A stretch of 64,000 nucleotides of DNA from Mycolicibacterium holsaticum DSM 44478 = JCM 12374 (GCF_019645835.1 NZ_CP080998.1:2232001-2296000); one strand, 5' to 3'. Counted from the stretch's first letter, positions 9,287-16,461 are shown. Made by a program: numbers and translations. Notes: generated from the letters alone by a model not told the origin.

Positions 9287-9908
9287 CGCAAAAGAGCATT
9301 GGGAAGAGCACTACGGCGAGCGCAACCGCGTCTGGAGCGGCCGGGTCAACGCTCGCCTTGTCGAGATCGCCGAACCGCTGCGACCCGGACGGGCCCTGGA
9401 TCTGGGCTGCGGTGAGGGTGGCGATGCGTTGTGGCTCGCCGAACATGGGTGGGAAGTAGTCGCCATCGACATTTCCGATACCGCGCTGCAACGGGCCGCC
9501 GACGACGCCAGGGAGCGTGGAGTACGCGATCGGATCACGTTCCAGCAAGCCGACCTGCCGGAGAAGTTTCCGGAGGGCACATTCGATTTGGTGTCAGCAC
9601 AGTTCCTGCACTCCACGCTGCCACTGGATCGGACCCGCATCTTCCGACGGGCTGCCGACGCGATCCGGCCCGGCGGGCTGCTCCTGATCGTCGATCACGG
9701 CGCGCCGCCGCCTTGGGCTTCGAAGCTGCACCATGACCACGAGTTCCCCAGCGCGCAAGAGGTCGTCGGATCGCTGAATCTGCCTGAGGCGCAGTGGGAG
9801 CGGCTGCGGGTGGAAGCGGCCGAGCGGGAGGCGTCGGGACCGAACGGTGCGGTGGGCACGCTGGTCGACAACATCATCCTGCTGCGGCGACGCGCTCCCG
9901 ACGCGTGA
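9273..9908 (+). CDS. class I SAM-dependent methyltransferase
   Basis: A 211-residue methyltransferase. SAM motif I is ALDLGCGEGGDALWL, motif II is VVAIDISDTAL, and the later strands include FDLVSAQFLHS and PGGLLLIVDHG. The N-terminus (HWEEHYGERNRVWSGRVNARL) resembles the TehB/thiol- or thiopurine-methyltransferase-like group, so a small thiol or metalloid-type substrate is plausible but unproven. The ATG at 9273 has a strong ribosome site (GAGGAG at 9262-9267) and lies within the end of the flavoprotein gene, a 14-base overlap that indicates coupling. The 3' end overlaps the convergent map gene by 35 bases. Confidence 0.85.
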   Translation: MSTSDAKEHWEEHYGERNRVWSGRVNARLVEIAEPLRPGRALDLGCGEGGDALWLAEHGWEVVAIDISDTALQRAADDARERGVRDRITFQQADLPEKFPEGTFDLVSAQFLHSTLPLDRTRIFRRAADAIRPGGLLLIVDHGAPPPWASKLHHDHEFPSAQEVVGSLNLPEAQWERLRVEAAEREASGPNGAVGTLVDNIILLRRRAPDA

Positions 9909-10659
9909 GGACAAGCGGCTGGTCGTCGGTGACCGCGATGGTGTGCTCACTGTGGGCGGTGCGCGATCCGTCCGCCGAGCGCAGGGTCCACCCGTCGCGG
10001 TCGTAGACGATCTTGTCTGTGCCCGCGGCGAACCACGGCTCGAGCGCGAGCGTGAGCCCGGGACGCAGCTTGAGCCCACGGCCAGGTCGACCGACGTTGG
10101 GCACATGTGGATCTTCGTGCATGGTGCGGCCCAACCCGTGGCCGCCGAAGTCGGTGTTCACGCGATACCCGTAGTCGGCTGCCACGGCGCCGATCGCTGC
10201 GGAGATGTCTCCCAACCGATTTCCCGGTAAGGCCGCCGCGATGCCCGCCGCGAGGGCCTGCTCGGTGGCATCGATCAGGCGTTGGTCTTCGGGCCGGGGT
10301 GTGCCGACAATGATGCTGCGGGCGCAGTCGGCGACCCAGCCGTCGATGGACACCGCGATGTCCATACTGAGCAGGTCGCCGTCGGCCAGCACATAATCGT
10401 GTGGCAGCCCGTGCAGCACAGCGTCATTGACCGACAGGCAGATCACGTTGCGAAACGGACCACGTCCGAACGATGGTGCGTAGTCCCAGTAACACGATTG
10501 GGCACCGCGCTCGGCGATCAGCTCACGCGCCCGCTCTTCGAGGTCGAGCAAATTGACACCTGGGCGGGCACGCTCGCAAAGATCGTCGAGCAACCCGGCG
10601 AGGAACGCGCCGGTGACGGCCATCGCCGCGATCTCGCGTGGTGTCTTCAACTCGACCAT
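9874..10659 (-). CDS. map: type I methionine aminopeptidase (additional paralogue)
   Basis: A 261-residue type Ia methionine aminopeptidase that removes initiator Met from new proteins. All five metal ligands are in place: Asp in SMDIAVS, Asp in VADCARS, His in GGHGLGRTMHEDPHV, Glu in ALEPW and Glu in HSEHT; the substrate His is in LHGLPHD. It has no N-terminal SH3-binding extension. Mycobacteria usually carry two map genes elsewhere, and this one stands in an accessory block beside its own regulator, so it is probably an extra copy. The ATG at 10659 follows GAGGAGGG. A twin operator lies just upstream. Confidence 0.9.
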   Translation of the reverse strand: MVELKTPREIAAMAVTGAFLAGLLDDLCERARPGVNLLDLEERARELIAERGAQSCYWDYAPSFGRGPFRNVICLSVNDAVLHGLPHDYVLADGDLLSMDIAVSIDGWVADCARSIIVGTPRPEDQRLIDATEQALAAGIAAALPGNRLGDISAAIGAVAADYGYRVNTDFGGHGLGRTMHEDPHVPNVGRPGRGLKLRPGLTLALEPWFAAGTDKIVYDRDGWTLRSADGSRTAHSEHTIAVTDDQPLVLTRRERVAAAG

Positions 10660-10685
10660 CGGCTGGCCCTCCTCTGCGCATAAGC

Positions 10686-10731
10686 GGTATGAAAATACCA
10701 GCCTAACTCGGATGGGCGGTATTTTCATACC
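10686..10731. promoter_or_regulatory. twin palindromic operator between map and the XRE regulator
   Basis: Two 14-base elements, GGTATGAAAATACC at 10686-10699 and its exact reverse complement GGTATTTTCATACC at 10718-10731, are separated by 18 bases. Each element is also a dyad by itself (GGTAT-N4-ATACC). They occupy the divergent promoter region between map (start 10659) and the small XRE gene (start 10753), about 32 bases centre to centre, or three helix turns. The neighbouring XRE protein is the obvious candidate binder, which would make it autoregulatory. The repeat is seen directly; the binder is inferred. Confidence 0.75.
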
Positions 10732-10752
10732 GAATCGCGGTACGCTGGGCCC

Positions 10753-11019
10753 ATGGTTCGTGTCCCGTTGACGACAGAACAACTCGCCGCCGGTAAGCGC
10801 ATCGGTGAGCGACTCCGGCAGGCGCGCGGCGATCGCACTCTCGCGGAAGTGGCTGAAGCGGCGGCAATTTCACCGGAGACGTTGCGCAAGATCGAGACGG
10901 GTCGGCTGCCGACGCCGGCGTTCACCTCCATCGCGGCGCTGGCCCGTGTGCTTCCGCTGTCACTCGACGAGCTCGCCGAAATCTGCCTCGCGCGTGTCGA
11001 TCTTCAGAACACCGGGTGA
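10753..11019 (+). CDS. small XRE-family DNA-binding regulator
   Basis: An 88-residue protein that is almost entirely an XRE helix-turn-helix domain: RIGERLRQARGDRTLAEVAE, then ISPETLRKIETGRLPTPAF and a closing helix LPLSLDELAEICL. There is no sensor domain. It is divergent from map and sits 21 bases downstream of the nearest copy of the twin GGTAT-N4-ATACC operator, so autorepression and control of map are likely. The ATG at 10753 has no clear ribosome site. The gene is not visibly co-transcribed with the lipoprotein gene 123 bases downstream. Confidence 0.85.
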   Translation: MVRVPLTTEQLAAGKRIGERLRQARGDRTLAEVAEAAAISPETLRKIETGRLPTPAFTSIAALARVLPLSLDELAEICLARVDLQNTG

Positions 11020-11080
11020 ACGTCCGCACCCGGGACGTCACTTGTTGCCGATGTAGCCGCCGAAAACCGCTCAAGCCCTT

Positions 11081-11097
11081 ATTCTCGTCTCGAGAAT
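11081..11097. repeat. 17-base palindrome upstream of the lipoprotein gene
   Basis: ATTCTCGTCTCGAGAAT is a perfect inverted repeat with 7-base arms and a 3-base centre. It lies 61 bases after the XRE stop and 45 bases before the lipoprotein start. No T-run follows, so a factor-independent terminator is unlikely. An operator or an mRNA hairpin is possible; no cognate regulator can be named. Confidence 0.5.
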
Positions 11098-11142
11098 CTT
11101 GCTCCCCTGTTTTGCCAAGCGACCGTAGGAGTTAGCAAGCCG

Positions 11143-11832
11143 ATGAAGAAGCCACCGGTAGGGACGACGGCCGGACTCATCGCCGTCACTCTGAGCCTTG
11201 GGCTCGTGGGCTGTGGTTCCGGCACCGACACCGCGTCCACAACGACTCCGACGTCGGCCGAAACTACTACTGCTACGACGGCCGCACCGACCCCAGAGGC
11301 CAACGAGCCCGATACGATCAACGACTACATCTCCGAAAACGGGATTGCCGAAACGCCGATCAAACCAGGTGAGCCGGGAACGCCGGACGTCGATTTCCCG
11401 CTTCCGCCGCAATGGCAGTACGCCGGCGACGCGACGCCCGACTGGGCTTATGGTGCCATCCTCTACGACAATCCGACGGATACCAACAATCCGCCCGATT
11501 TGTACGCGATTGCCTCCAAACTCACCGGCGACGTCGACGCCGCGAAGATTCTCGAATACGCCCCGCAGCAACTGCGGGAGATGGCCGAATTCAAGCCGTT
11601 GGGAGAACCGGAGAAAACCACGTTGGGTGGCTTTGACGCGGTTTCGTTTTCCGGCACGTATGTGAACGACGGTCAGGAGCGATTCGTCGCCCAGAAGACG
11701 GTCGTCATGCCCGCGGCGGATGGTCTTTTCGTCCTGCAACTGAACGGCGACAGCCTCGCAAGCGAACAAAATGTGATGCTCGATGCCGCGAAGGTGATCG
11801 ATGAACAGACGACCATCACCTTGCCGCAGTGA
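11143..11832 (+). CDS. LpqN/LpqT-family lipoprotein
   Basis: A 229-residue lipoprotein. A signal peptide (residues 1-23) ends in the lipobox LVGC, with Cys24 the lipidated residue, followed by a Thr/Ala-rich disordered linker to about residue 60. The folded part begins with VDFPLPPQWQYAGD and includes FDAVSFSGTYVNDG, characteristic of the mycobacterial LpqN/LpqT family whose role at the cell envelope is not well defined. The ATG at 11143 has a ribosome-site-like GTAGGAG at 11126-11132. A small secreted protein gene follows 55 bases downstream and may share the transcript. Confidence 0.85.
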   Translation: MKKPPVGTTAGLIAVTLSLGLVGCGSGTDTASTTTPTSAETTTATTAAPTPEANEPDTINDYISENGIAETPIKPGEPGTPDVDFPLPPQWQYAGDATPDWAYGAILYDNPTDTNNPPDLYAIASKLTGDVDAAKILEYAPQQLREMAEFKPLGEPEKTTLGGFDAVSFSGTYVNDGQERFVAQKTVVMPAADGLFVLQLNGDSLASEQNVMLDAAKVIDEQTTITLPQ

Positions 11833-11887
11833 CCGCCGACACCGACCGAACCCCCGCATTTGGCGTTAACGACGGAGAAGCATCGAT

Positions 11888-12208
11888 ATGAAAATTCAAG
11901 CCACGGCTGCAGGGTTCCTGCTGGCCTCCGCGTGCAGTGCCGTGCTGATGGCGTCTTCTCTGCTGACCGCGCCGGCGGCAGACGCGCAGTGTACGGCTGG
12001 AGAACATTGGGATCAGCGCACCGGGACCTGCTGGCCGCAGTCACAAAGCTCGCTGGGTGTTACCGGTACGGGCGGCTGGTGTAAGCCGGGCAGGATCGGG
12101 CTGTGCATCGCGGCTTGGGAGAACTCTGCTGTCCCGGGTGCAGCGCTCAAGCCCGCTCCTCCTGGCGGTCCAGCGCCGCGCATCACGACGTGGCCTCCCG
12201 ACGAGTGA
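11888..12208 (+). CDS. small secreted cysteine-containing protein of unknown function
   Basis: A 106-residue protein that I do not recognise as a named family. It has a good Sec signal peptide (residues 1-33, cleavage after PAADA) and a short mature part. That part holds two Cys pairs, CTAGEHWDQRTGTC and WCKPGRIGLC, which would suit two disulphides outside the cytoplasm, and a Pro-rich tail ending in WPPDE. The first pair resembles a small chitin-binding-like or toxin-like loop only loosely. The ATG at 11888 is preceded by GGAGAAG. It may be co-expressed with the lipoprotein gene upstream. Confidence 0.7.
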   Translation: MKIQATAAGFLLASACSAVLMASSLLTAPAADAQCTAGEHWDQRTGTCWPQSQSSLGVTGTGGWCKPGRIGLCIAAWENSAVPGAALKPAPPGGPAPRITTWPPDE

Positions 12209-12277
12209 CACCTCGCGCGGATCCGTTGCGTACGGGGTGACCAGCGTCGACAGACTTGTCGGTGCGCTCTGGCATGA

Positions 12278-12293
12278 TCGAACGTATGTTCGG
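12278..12293 (+). promoter_or_regulatory. SOS-box-like (LexA) site at the start of the 13E12/HNH gene
   Basis: TCGAACGTATGTTCGG matches the mycobacterial SOS consensus TCGAAC-N4-GTTCGA at 11 of 12 specified bases. It covers the ATG at 12286. SOS boxes at the starts of 13E12-repeat genes are known in M. tuberculosis, which makes the match more credible. LexA binding has not been shown here. Confidence 0.7.
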
Positions 12294-13857
12294 TTCGAAG
12301 TTTCGGTCGGTCGAGGAGGCCGATCTGATCGCCGAGATCCAGGCGTGCACCCGCGCCGAGGCGATGACGGCGGCGCGGCGGTTGGCCGCGACCGGTGAGC
12401 TCGCCGCGCGCTCGAGGGAGTCTTATGAGGAGCGCGAGCACTGGGTGGCCGATGGATGGAATTGCGCGGCCGCCGAGGTCGCCGCGGCGATGGGCATCGG
12501 CCGCTATCGGGCCGGCCAACAGATGGCGATCGGGCTGGCGCTGCGTAACCGGCTGCCCAAAGTCGCGGCACTTTTTAGTGAGGGCTTGATCAGCGCCGAC
12601 GTGATTTCGACGATCACCTGGCGCACGCATTTGGTCCTTGACGGGGAGCCGCTGGCGCGGGTGGATGCCGAGATCGCCGAGCGCGCGTCCTCGTGGGGAG
12701 CGTTGGGTCAGCAGCGGTTGGAGTTGGCCGTTGATGCGGTGGTGGAAACCCATGACCCCGATGCGCGGCGGCGCTATCGCGACGCCGCGCAAAACTGTGA
12801 TGTGCAGGTGGGCAAGCCCGATGACGCCACCGGCACCGCTTCGCTATATGGGCGGCTCGACGCCACTGATGCGAAGTTGTTGATGCAGTGTCTGGAGCAG
12901 ATGGTCGCCGGGATATGTGATGGCGATCCGCGCAATGCGGGCCAGCGGCGAGCGGCAGCGCTAGGAGCATTAGCCGCGGGGGCCGATCGGCTCACATGCC
13001 AATGCGGCAGCCCGCAATGCCCCTGGATCAATAAGGACGACCCGCGTGCGGCCCGGTTCGTCATCCACGTGCTCGCCGACACCGTCCCGACCGCCGAAAC
13101 CCCGGCCGAGATCACCGCCGGACTGTCCCGCGACACCCACACCGACGCCGAACCGGAGGGGGGCGCAGCAGCCGCGGAGGCGCCGGCGGCCGAGGAACCC
13201 CCGCCGAAAGTTGAGCCCACACCGCCGCAGGCCAAATCGAAGGCCAATCTGTGGGCGCCCAACCAGCCCGATAAGCCAGCGACGGCGGCGGTGATCGTGG
13301 GCGGTGGGGTGATTCCACCGGCGTTGTTGGCAGAGTTGGTCGCCAACGGCGCCAAAGTACAGAGCGTGTATCGCCCCGACGGGGCTGACCCCGAGCCGCG
13401 GTATCGGCCCTCGCGCGCCTGTGAACGCTTCGTGCGCCTGCGCGATATGACGTGTCGGTTCCCCGGGTGTGACCGCCCGGCCGAATACTGCGATCTCGAC
13501 CACACCACCCCGTATCCGGACGGACCAACCCATCCGTCAAACATCAAGTGCGTGTGCCGTTTTCACCATTTACTGAAGACGTTTTGTGGTTGGTCTGACC
13601 AACAAGGCCCCGATGGCACCATCATCTGGACCGCGCCCAGCGGCCACACCTACCGCACTCATCCCACCAGCAAGCTGTACTTCCCACATTGGGATACCGC
13701 CACCGCCGACCTACCGCCGCCGGCCAACGCACCCCCACCTTCGGCGCAGCGCGCCCTGAAGATGCCGCGACGACGACGCACCCGCGCCGCCGAGAAGGAA
13801 GCACGCATCACCGCCGAACGCAAACTCAACGCGACGGCCCCACAGCCCGATTTCTGA
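12286..13857 (+). CDS. 13E12-repeat family protein with DUF222 and HNH endonuclease domains
   Basis: A 523-residue member of the REP13E12/DUF222-HNH family that is multicopy in mycobacteria. The N-terminal DUF222 region contains TRAEAMTAARRLAATGEL and the helical block GIGRYRAGQQMAIGLALRNR. An Ala/Pro-rich linker lies near residues 280-345. The HNH nuclease motif is at about 375-435 (RDMTCRFPGCDRPAEYCDLD, then HPSNIKCVCRFHHLLKT). I chose the ATG at 12286 because the SOS-like site covers it and MF starts are usual in relatives; ATG 12274 and TTG 12256 are in-frame alternatives. In M. tuberculosis such repeats serve as phage phiRv1 integration sites. The biological role is unknown. Confidence 0.85.
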   Translation: MFGSKFRSVEEADLIAEIQACTRAEAMTAARRLAATGELAARSRESYEEREHWVADGWNCAAAEVAAAMGIGRYRAGQQMAIGLALRNRLPKVAALFSEGLISADVISTITWRTHLVLDGEPLARVDAEIAERASSWGALGQQRLELAVDAVVETHDPDARRRYRDAAQNCDVQVGKPDDATGTASLYGRLDATDAKLLMQCLEQMVAGICDGDPRNAGQRRAAALGALAAGADRLTCQCGSPQCPWINKDDPRAARFVIHVLADTVPTAETPAEITAGLSRDTHTDAEPEGGAAAAEAPAAEEPPPKVEPTPPQAKSKANLWAPNQPDKPATAAVIVGGGVIPPALLAELVANGAKVQSVYRPDGADPEPRYRPSRACERFVRLRDMTCRFPGCDRPAEYCDLDHTTPYPDGPTHPSNIKCVCRFHHLLKTFCGWSDQQGPDGTIIWTAPSGHTYRTHPTSKLYFPHWDTATADLPPPANAPPPSAQRALKMPRRRRTRAAEKEARITAERKLNATAPQPDF

Positions 13858-13905
13858 TCGCAATCGAATGCCTGCGGCCGGCAGCGACTGTGCGGCGGAA
13901 AGCCA

Positions 13906-14046
13906 CTAGCGCGGTTTGAGTCGAAAGACGGGGATATGACAGCCAATCGGCTCTGTCTCCTGGCCGGCGCGCGAACGGCCGAAGTTGTCCAGCGCCGCAT
14001 ACCAGCGTCCACGCTTCTTGTGTGGGTCGACGTATCGCAGCGGCAT
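13906..14046 (-). pseudogene. possible N-terminal remnant of a deazaflavin-dependent nitroreductase (Ddn-like)
   Basis: A 46-codon frame 28 bases downstream of the HxlR regulator gene. Its beginning, MPLRYVDPHKKRGRWYAALD then NFGRSRAG, looks like the N-terminus of F420-dependent Ddn/nitroreductase proteins. The rest of the family is missing, and the tail (IPVFRLKPR) is unrelated. It could be a decayed fragment or a chance reading frame. The identification is from memory of the family and is weak. Confidence 0.3.
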
Positions 14047-14074
14047 AGGCCGAAAAATACTCTTGCGGCCGTCG

Positions 14075-14722
14075 TTAAGACGGAGATACCAAAGGCGCTT
14101 CGAAGATGGCGCGCAGGGCGTCCTTGTTGCCCTCGCAGGAGATGGCTTCGGCGACATCGTCGAGGGTCAGGAGGCCCGTCGACAGCCCGAGGACTATCGA
14201 CGCTTCGGCACGCAGAACCGCGTCGAAGTCGCGGCCGTCGGGCACACCGACGTCGATGCCGGCCGGGGTGGTTCGCACCTGAACCATCGCGCTCTCGTCA
14301 CCGTCGACGGCGATCCCGACCGTCACCGAGGCAGTCGACGCCCGGCCGGCGAACAGCGCAGGCAGCGCCAACAGCAGCCACTCGGCGCGAAACTCGTCGC
14401 CTTCGGGCCCGCGAACCATCAGCGGCGTCGACCAGCGGATCAGTCCTTCGATCGGTTCGCGGAGTTCGGCGCCCCATGGCGTGAGCGCGTAGGTGATGGC
14501 GCCACCATCGTCGGCCAGCGTCCGCTCGACCACCCCCGCCGACTCGAGATCGCGGAGTCGATCCGCCAGCAGGTTGGTCGCGATACCGGCGAGGCCAGCG
14601 CGCAACTCGCGGTAGCGGGCCGGGCCCACCAAGAGTTGGCGCACGATCAGCAGATTCCACCGGTCGCCCACCACATCGAGCGCCCGGGCAAGTCCGCAGT
14701 ACTGACCGTAGTCTCGACCCAT
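14075..14722 (-). CDS. HxlR-family transcriptional regulator
   Basis: A 215-residue regulator. Residues about 5-100 are a winged-helix HxlR domain (YCGLARALDVVGDRWNLLIV, then LLVGPARYRELRAGLAGI and LADRLRDLESAGVVER). Residues 110-215 form a second domain with SCP2-like character, a known HxlR architecture in actinobacteria. It is divergent from the haloalkane-dehalogenase-like gene, and a perfect palindrome at 14749-14765 lies between them, so it probably regulates both. The ATG at 14722 is supported by the conserved start MGRDYGQYC. Confidence 0.88.
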   Translation of the reverse strand: MGRDYGQYCGLARALDVVGDRWNLLIVRQLLVGPARYRELRAGLAGIATNLLADRLRDLESAGVVERTLADDGGAITYALTPWGAELREPIEGLIRWSTPLMVRGPEGDEFRAEWLLLALPALFAGRASTASVTVGIAVDGDESAMVQVRTTPAGIDVGVPDGRDFDAVLRAEASIVLGLSTGLLTLDDVAEAISCEGNKDALRAIFEAPLVSPS

Positions 14723-14748
14723 AACCTCTCACTTGCTATCTAAAGCGT

Positions 14749-14765
14749 ACTTGATTATATCAAGT
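14749..14765. promoter_or_regulatory. palindromic operator between HxlR regulator and hydrolase
   Basis: ACTTGATTATATCAAGT is a perfect inverted repeat with 7-base arms and a 3-base centre. It is AT-rich in a GC-rich context and lies 26 bases upstream of the HxlR start and 19 bases before the hydrolase start. Spacing and composition fit a site for the adjacent HxlR protein. A related half, ACTTGCTATC, lies at 14731-14740. Confidence 0.7.
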
Positions 14766-14784
14766 GCCTGCGAAGGGGTACGCA

Positions 14785-15654
14785 ATGACCGTCACGCACC
14801 GACCCGCCTGGGTCGACGACACACTGTTCCCGTTCGACAGTCGATACCTCGACATCGCCGGACACCGCGTCCACTACGTCGACGAAGGATCCGGTCCGAC
14901 GTTGCTGTTCCTGCACGGCAACCCGACATGGTCGTTCTTGTATCGCGACGTGATCGCGTCCCTGCGCGACGAATTCCGTTGTATCGCTGTGGACTACCCC
15001 GGATTCGGCCTGTCGACAGCGGCGCGCGGATATCGGTTCCTGCCCGCCGAACACGCGAAAGTGACCGCCGAATTCGTCGAAACCCTCGGGCTCACCGCCG
15101 TCGCGCTGGTGGCCCATGACTGGGGTGGTCCCATCGGGTTGGCCACGGTGCAGCGATTTCGGCACCGATTCGCCCGACTGGTGCTGGCCAACACCGCGGG
15201 GTGGCCGGCCGACGCGCTGCCCGCAACGCTGATGTCCCGTGCCATGGGTGGCCCGCTCGGACGCCTGCTGATCCGTCGGTTCAATCTGTTCGTCAACGTG
15301 ATGATCCCCGCCGGCCACCGTCTGACCAAGCCCACCGACGCGGAGATGGCCCACTACCGCAACGCCCTCGACAGCCCAGCACGGCGACATGCTTCAGCGG
15401 TCTTTCCCCGCGAGATCACCGGCAGCCGTGCGTTTCTCGCCGACATCGAGGCCGGGCTTGCCGACCTCGCCGCCCTGCCGACCCTGATCATCTGGGGCGA
15501 CGCCGACATCGCATTCGGCGACAACGACCGGCGACGCTGGGAATCGACGTTCACCGATCACCACACCGTCATCGTCGAAGGGGCAGGCCACTTCGTCCCG
15601 TCCGACGCGCCCGAACGGTTCGCTGCCGCGATCCGCGATTGGTACGCGACGTAA
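14785..15654 (+). CDS. haloalkane-dehalogenase-like alpha/beta hydrolase
   Basis: A 289-residue alpha/beta hydrolase of the haloalkane dehalogenase type. The oxyanion motif is HGNPTWSFLYR. The nucleophile is Asp112 with the halide-binding Trp113 (AHDWGGPIG), the likely acid is Asp239 or Asp241 (GDADIAFG), and the base is His269 (GAGHFVPSDAPE). Such enzymes convert haloalkanes to alcohols plus halide, but activity must be tested because epoxide hydrolases and C-C hydrolases are close. The start is ATG at 14785 after GAAGGGG; the GTG at 14764 overlaps the palindromic operator. A TfoX-like gene follows with a TAATG overlap. Confidence 0.85.
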   Translation: MTVTHRPAWVDDTLFPFDSRYLDIAGHRVHYVDEGSGPTLLFLHGNPTWSFLYRDVIASLRDEFRCIAVDYPGFGLSTAARGYRFLPAEHAKVTAEFVETLGLTAVALVAHDWGGPIGLATVQRFRHRFARLVLANTAGWPADALPATLMSRAMGGPLGRLLIRRFNLFVNVMIPAGHRLTKPTDAEMAHYRNALDSPARRHASAVFPREITGSRAFLADIEAGLADLAALPTLIIWGDADIAFGDNDRRRWESTFTDHHTVIVEGAGHFVPSDAPERFAAAIRDWYAT

Positions 15655-15989
15655 TGGCCTACGACGTCGCGCTGGCTGCCCGGGTACGGGCGCTGCTCGC
15701 AGATAACCCCACCGTGCGTGAACAACCGATGTTCGGCGGGTTGGCCTTCCTGCTCGCCGGGCGGATGGCGGTCGCGGCCAGCGGGCAGGGTGGGCTCCTG
15801 GTTCGAGTCGGCGCCGAGAACGCGGACCGGTTACTGGCGACTACCGCCGCACAACCCATGGAGATGAAGGGCCGCACCATGCGGGGCTGGCTGCACGTCG
15901 AGCCGCAACACCTGCAATCGGAAAGTCAACTCGCAGAGTGGATTGCCGTCGGAACAGTCGCGGCTAGCTTGACGGCGTCCACGGGGTGA
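15654..15989 (+). CDS. TfoX N-terminal domain protein
   Basis: A 111-residue protein made of the TfoX/Sxy N-terminal domain: VREQPMFGGLAFLLAGRMAV, then LLVRVGAENADRLL, then MEMKGRTMRGWLHVEPQHL. Stand-alone TfoX_N proteins are common in actinobacteria and have no known link to competence there; function is unknown. The ATG shares a base with the stop of the hydrolase gene (TAATG), so the two are translationally coupled. The 3' end overlaps the convergent methyltransferase-like membrane gene by 26 bases. Confidence 0.85.
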   Translation: MAYDVALAARVRALLADNPTVREQPMFGGLAFLLAGRMAVAASGQGGLLVRVGAENADRLLATTAAQPMEMKGRTMRGWLHVEPQHLQSESQLAEWIAVGTVAASLTASTG

Positions 15990-16461
15990 GCCGCGGCGTC
16001 CACGCAGGCACGTTGCGCCGATACTCCTCGTACTGTTCGCCGTAGGTGCGCACCAGCGTCGGTTCCTCGTACCAGCGCACGAACGACGCTGTGGCGATCC
16101 ACCCGAGCACGGCGTACAACACCAACCACAGGCTGTCGAACAGTACCGCCTGGCCGAGAATCGCAACCAGTAACCCGACGTACATCGGGTTGCGCACAAA
16201 GCGATTGAAGCCGGTGACCACCAGCTGCTCGGTCGGCGCGACGGGCATCGGTGTGCCGCCGGCCTTCGCGAACTCGATGAAGGCGTGGATCGGCGGGATC
16301 AAACCGACCACCACCATCACCGCACCGATGATCACCCGTAGCGTCGGGCTGGGCCCGGGGATCTCCCAGCGGGTGATCAGCCACGGGCCCAAGCCGACGA
16401 ACGTACCGGGGGCGACGGCAAAGAATGCCGCCGAACCCAATGCAGCGGTGCGCTTACGCAT
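15964..16461 (-). CDS. isoprenylcysteine carboxyl methyltransferase (ICMT)-like membrane protein
   Basis: A 165-residue membrane protein of the ICMT/phospholipid methyltransferase group. Three or four hydrophobic segments are seen, for example AAFFAVAPGTFVGLGPWLI, IIGAVMVVVGLIPPIHAFI and LVAILGQAVLFDSLWLVLYA. The family signature is RFVRNPMYVG plus the C-terminal EPTLVRTYGEQYEEYRRNVP. Bacterial members methylate unknown small molecules. The start ATG directly follows the stop of the VOC gene (TAGATG), so it is the last gene of an AraC-VOC-methyltransferase operon. Confidence 0.85.
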   Translation of the reverse strand: MRKRTAALGSAAFFAVAPGTFVGLGPWLITRWEIPGPSPTLRVIIGAVMVVVGLIPPIHAFIEFAKAGGTPMPVAPTEQLVVTGFNRFVRNPMYVGLLVAILGQAVLFDSLWLVLYAVLGWIATASFVRWYEEPTLVRTYGEQYEEYRRNVPAWTPRLTPWTPSS

